From CAZXEU01 sp964639665 (GTDB lineage: Bacteria; Bacteroidota; Rhodothermia; Rhodothermales; Bin80), in assembly GCA_964639665.1 (NCBI GenBank), contig CAZXEU010000184.1:1-5914 (forward strand): a stretch of DNA of 5,914 bases. Reading direction: 5' to 3'. Below, piece by piece: positions 3,615 through 5,914 of this stretch. Numbering within the stretch: position 1 is the stretch's first letter; the number at the start of each line of letters is the position of its first letter. A program made the translations under genes and the position numbers. Under the pieces are notes generated by a model. It was not told the origin of the DNA. It saw only the letters and a list, made by a program, of their open reading frames with translations, and did not search any database.

Positions 3615-5914
3615 ATGAAGTCTCTCCTATTACAGATGTCGGCGGCTTCCATGCTGGCTTGTGCCCTTGTGGCATGTAGGCCGGCGCCGGAAACCGGCCC
3701 CAGGAAGGTCGAAGTGTTGTTCCTTGGTCACGAGAGCTCGCATCATGATGCACAGACCTACGCGTCTGCCGTCGCGGCATCCTTTGCTCGGGAGGGCATC
3801 AATATTTCGTATTCCAATGATCCGGGAGTGCTGGAGCCGGCCACACTTGACCTGTACGATGTCTTGCTCCTGTATGCCAACCATGATTCCATTACCGCTT
3901 CGCAGGAGCGGGCGCTGCTGGATTACGTGGCCTCTGGCAAGGGATTTGTGCCGGTTCACAGCGCCTCGTATTGCTTCAGGAATTCGGATGCGTTTGTACG
4001 GCTTGTAGGTGCCCAGTTCCAGGAGCACGGCGTTGGCAGCTTTACGGCCCCCATTGTTCAGGCGGACCACCCTGCCATGCAAGGGCTCAAGGAGTTCGAA
4101 ACGTGGGACGAGACCTACGTGCACACGAGGCATGCACCAGACAGAACCGTGCTCATGGAGCGCGTGGACGGCCAACACCGTGAGCCCTGGACTTGGACGC
4201 GCACGCACGGCAGGGGACGGGTGTTCTATACCGCCTATGGCCATGACGAACGCACATGGAACCACCCGGATTTCCTGAATCTCCTCAAGGCCGGTCTGCT
4301 GTGGGCCGCGGGGGATAGAGCCCGTGCGCGATGGGAGGCGCTCGATCTTCCGCCGCTGGTTTACTCACCGCATGACAGCATCCCCAACTATGAGGAGCGA
4401 GATCCTCCGCCCAGGTTTCAGCATCCTCTGTCGCCGGAGGCTTCCCGGGCTCACATGCAGATTCCTCCCGGATTTGAATTGACACTCTTTGCCTCCGAGC
4501 CGCTAATCAGGAATCCCATTGCGATGGCCTGGGACGAGCGGGGAAGGCTATTTGTGATAGAAACTCTGGACTATCCTCACGACCTGCGCCCGGAGGGGGG
4601 CGATGCGATAAAGATCCTGCACGACACGGATGAAGATGGCAGGGCAGACTCTGTCACCGTGTTTGCGGACGGGCTCAGCATTGCCACGGGTCTCACGTTC
4701 GCACACGGCGGCCTCGTAGTGTCCCAAGCACCAGATATGCTATTCCTGCAGGATACGGACGGAGACGACAGGGCTGACAGGCGTGAGGTGTTGTTCTCAG
4801 GATTCGGGACAGGGGACACGCACGCCGGTCCGTCGAATCTCAAGGCGGGCTTTGATAACTGGACCTGGGGCACGGTGGGATACAGCGATTTCGAGGGAGT
4901 AGTGGGCGGTGACACCGTTCGAATGGTACAGGGTGTATTTCGCTTCAGGCCTGGCCAGCTGGAACAGGTTACCAGGTTTACCAACAATACATGGGGACTT
5001 GGTTTCTCGGAGACGTTCGACGTATTCGGATCCACCGCCAACAATGAGCACAGCGTATTTGTCGCGATACCGGATCGATACTATGCCGGTGTCCCGGGAC
5101 TGCTGGGCGACGGCAAGATCAAGATCGATGGCCACTATGCCATGCGTCCCAATACGCCCAACATTCGTCAGGTCGACGTATGGGGCGGCTTTACCTCCGC
5201 GGCGGGGCACAACCTGTATACGGCGCGCGATTTCCCTGAGGGATACTGGAATCGCGTGGCCCTTGTCAATGAGCCTACGGGTCACCTTCTGCACCAGGCA
5301 ATTATCGAAAGCGCAGGATCGGGCTACCGCGAAAGGGATGCGTGGAATCTCCTGGCAAGCGCCGATGAATGGGTGTCGCCCGTACATGCAGAAGTGGGGC
5401 CGGACGGCGCCGTCTGGATATTGGACTGGTACAACTTCATCGTGCAGCACAATCCCACGCCGGAGGGATTTCGCACGGGAAGGGGAGCTGCCCACGTCAA
5501 TATTCTGCGGGATTACCACCACGGACGCATTTACCGGCTCGCTTTCAGGGGTGCAAGGCGCCGACGCTTGCCAGAGCTGGACATTGAGCGGCCGTCTACC
5601 CTGCTAAGCGCACTTCAACATGACAACATGTTCTGGCGCTTGACGGCCCAAAGGCTTCTGGTGGAGCGCGGCGGCCTTGATGCAGTGCCTGGTCTGCTGG
5701 AAATCGCGAGCGATACGGGACTGGATGCTTTAGGCCTGAGTGGAGGCGCCGCGCATGCGCTTTGGACACTCCAGGGATTGGATGCCGTGCGTGGAGAAGC
5801 GTTGCGCGTTGTGGAGTCGGCTCTTCGGCACCCGGCGCCAGGCGTCAGAAAGGCGGCGCTGGCCGTGCTTCCACGGACGGATTCCAGTCATTCGGCCATT
5901 CGGCGTGCCGGCGT
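3615..5914 (+). CDS. ThuA / PVC-type membrane-bound dehydrogenase / HEAT-repeat lipoprotein (runs off right edge)
   Basis: Only the first 766 residues are in the window. Residues 1-21 are a lipoprotein signal peptide with lipobox Leu18-Val-Ala-Cys21, so the mature protein should be anchored outside the cytoplasm. Residues 31-233 are a ThuA domain, a class-I-amidotransferase-like fold linked to sugar metabolism: it opens KVEVLFLGHES and ends with GRGRVFYTAYGHDERTW near 201-215 and the helix ending LLWAAGD. Residues 280-655 match the putative membrane-bound dehydrogenase domain, a sorbosone-dehydrogenase-like beta-propeller. Its marks are PPGFELTLFASEP, THAGPSNLKAGFDNWTWG at 402-419, TNNTWGLGF at 456-464, TANNEHS at 474-480, GPDGAVWILDWYN at 595-607 and RDYHHGRIYRL at 632-642. 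Two acidic loops, DTDEDGRAD at 337-345 and DTDGDDRAD at 380-388, may bind calcium. HEAT-like helices start near 662. Relatives usually end in a cytochrome c domain with a CxxCH haem site, so about 300-400 residues are probably missing. Substrate unknown; a sugar or polyol is inferred. The ATG at 3615 is chosen because it gives the intact signal peptide. Confidence 0.93.
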   Translation, partial: MKSLLLQMSAASMLACALVACRPAPETGPRKVEVLFLGHESSHHDAQTYASAVAASFAREGINISYSNDPGVLEPATLDLYDVLLLYANHDSITASQERALLDYVASGKGFVPVHSASYCFRNSDAFVRLVGAQFQEHGVGSFTAPIVQADHPAMQGLKEFETWDETYVHTRHAPDRTVLMERVDGQHREPWTWTRTHGRGRVFYTAYGHDERTWNHPDFLNLLKAGLLWAAGDRARARWEALDLPPLVYSPHDSIPNYEERDPPPRFQHPLSPEASRAHMQIPPGFELTLFASEPLIRNPIAMAWDERGRLFVIETLDYPHDLRPEGGDAIKILHDTDEDGRADSVTVFADGLSIATGLTFAHGGLVVSQAPDMLFLQDTDGDDRADRREVLFSGFGTGDTHAGPSNLKAGFDNWTWGTVGYSDFEGVVGGDTVRMVQGVFRFRPGQLEQVTRFTNNTWGLGFSETFDVFGSTANNEHSVFVAIPDRYYAGVPGLLGDGKIKIDGHYAMRPNTPNIRQVDVWGGFTSAAGHNLYTARDFPEGYWNRVALVNEPTGHLLHQAIIESAGSGYRERDAWNLLASADEWVSPVHAEVGPDGAVWILDWYNFIVQHNPTPEGFRTGRGAAHVNILRDYHHGRIYRLAFRGARRRRLPELDIERPSTLLSALQHDNMFWRLTAQRLLVERGGLDAVPGLLEIASDTGLDALGLSGGAAHALWTLQGLDAVRGEALRVVESALRHPAPGVRKAALAVLPRTDSSHSAIRRAG

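Noticed and set aside
4797..5522. Minus-strand frame of 241 codons and overlapping plus-strand frame at 4909-5607.
   Set aside because: Both are shadows of the dehydrogenase domain, which shows conserved family motifs throughout this stretch.
1..5914. CRISPR array, tRNA, rRNA, insertion sequence or phage module.
   Set aside because: No regular repeat-spacer pattern, cloverleaf, transposase or integrase motif, or terminal inverted repeats were seen in reading both strands.

Overview
The window (about 58% G+C by eye) comes from a bacterial chromosome and holds three genes I recognise, one small unknown gene, and the start of a fifth gene at the left edge. Nothing points to a phage, an insertion sequence, a CRISPR array or an RNA gene. 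The host is probably Gram-negative: the gene at the right edge starts with a lipoprotein signal peptide and belongs to a ThuA plus membrane-bound-dehydrogenase family best known from Planctomycetes, Verrucomicrobia and Bacteroidota. Shine-Dalgarno sequences are weak or absent before most starts, which would fit a Bacteroidota-like lineage of fairly high G+C. I cannot fix the phylum from this window alone.

Layout from left to right. Positions 1-153 (minus) are the N-terminus of a protein with a short charged cytoplasmic stretch and then one membrane helix; it runs off the left edge. Positions 154-508 have no convincing gene. Positions 509-1402 (minus) are thyA, thymidylate synthase, complete, with all the main catalytic residues and a 33-residue insertion relative to the E. 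coli enzyme. A 94-base divergent spacer carries a possible leader hairpin for thyA. Positions 1497-1757 (plus) are a small acidic protein of 86 residues that I do not recognise. Positions 1758-2114 are non-coding or hold at most a very short reading frame. Positions 2115-3317 (plus) are a full-length Tm-1-like/UPF0261 protein of 400 residues. Positions 3318-3614 are a spacer with a 12-base near-identical repeat. Positions 3615-5914 (plus) are the first 766 residues of a large secreted lipoprotein: a ThuA domain, then a PVC-type dehydrogenase/beta-propeller domain, then the start of HEAT-like repeats. It is cut by the right edge.

The genes do not form an obvious operon. thyA is a housekeeping gene of nucleotide synthesis that reads away from the others, and the two large plus-strand genes are each preceded by about 300-360 bases of spacer. 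The Tm-1-like protein and the ThuA-dehydrogenase could both belong to uptake or breakdown of unusual carbohydrates, but that is inference from families whose bacterial roles are poorly known. I found no clear new multi-gene system. The most unusual objects are the multi-domain lipoprotein, the Tm-1-like gene without its usual partner, and the unknown 86-residue gene.
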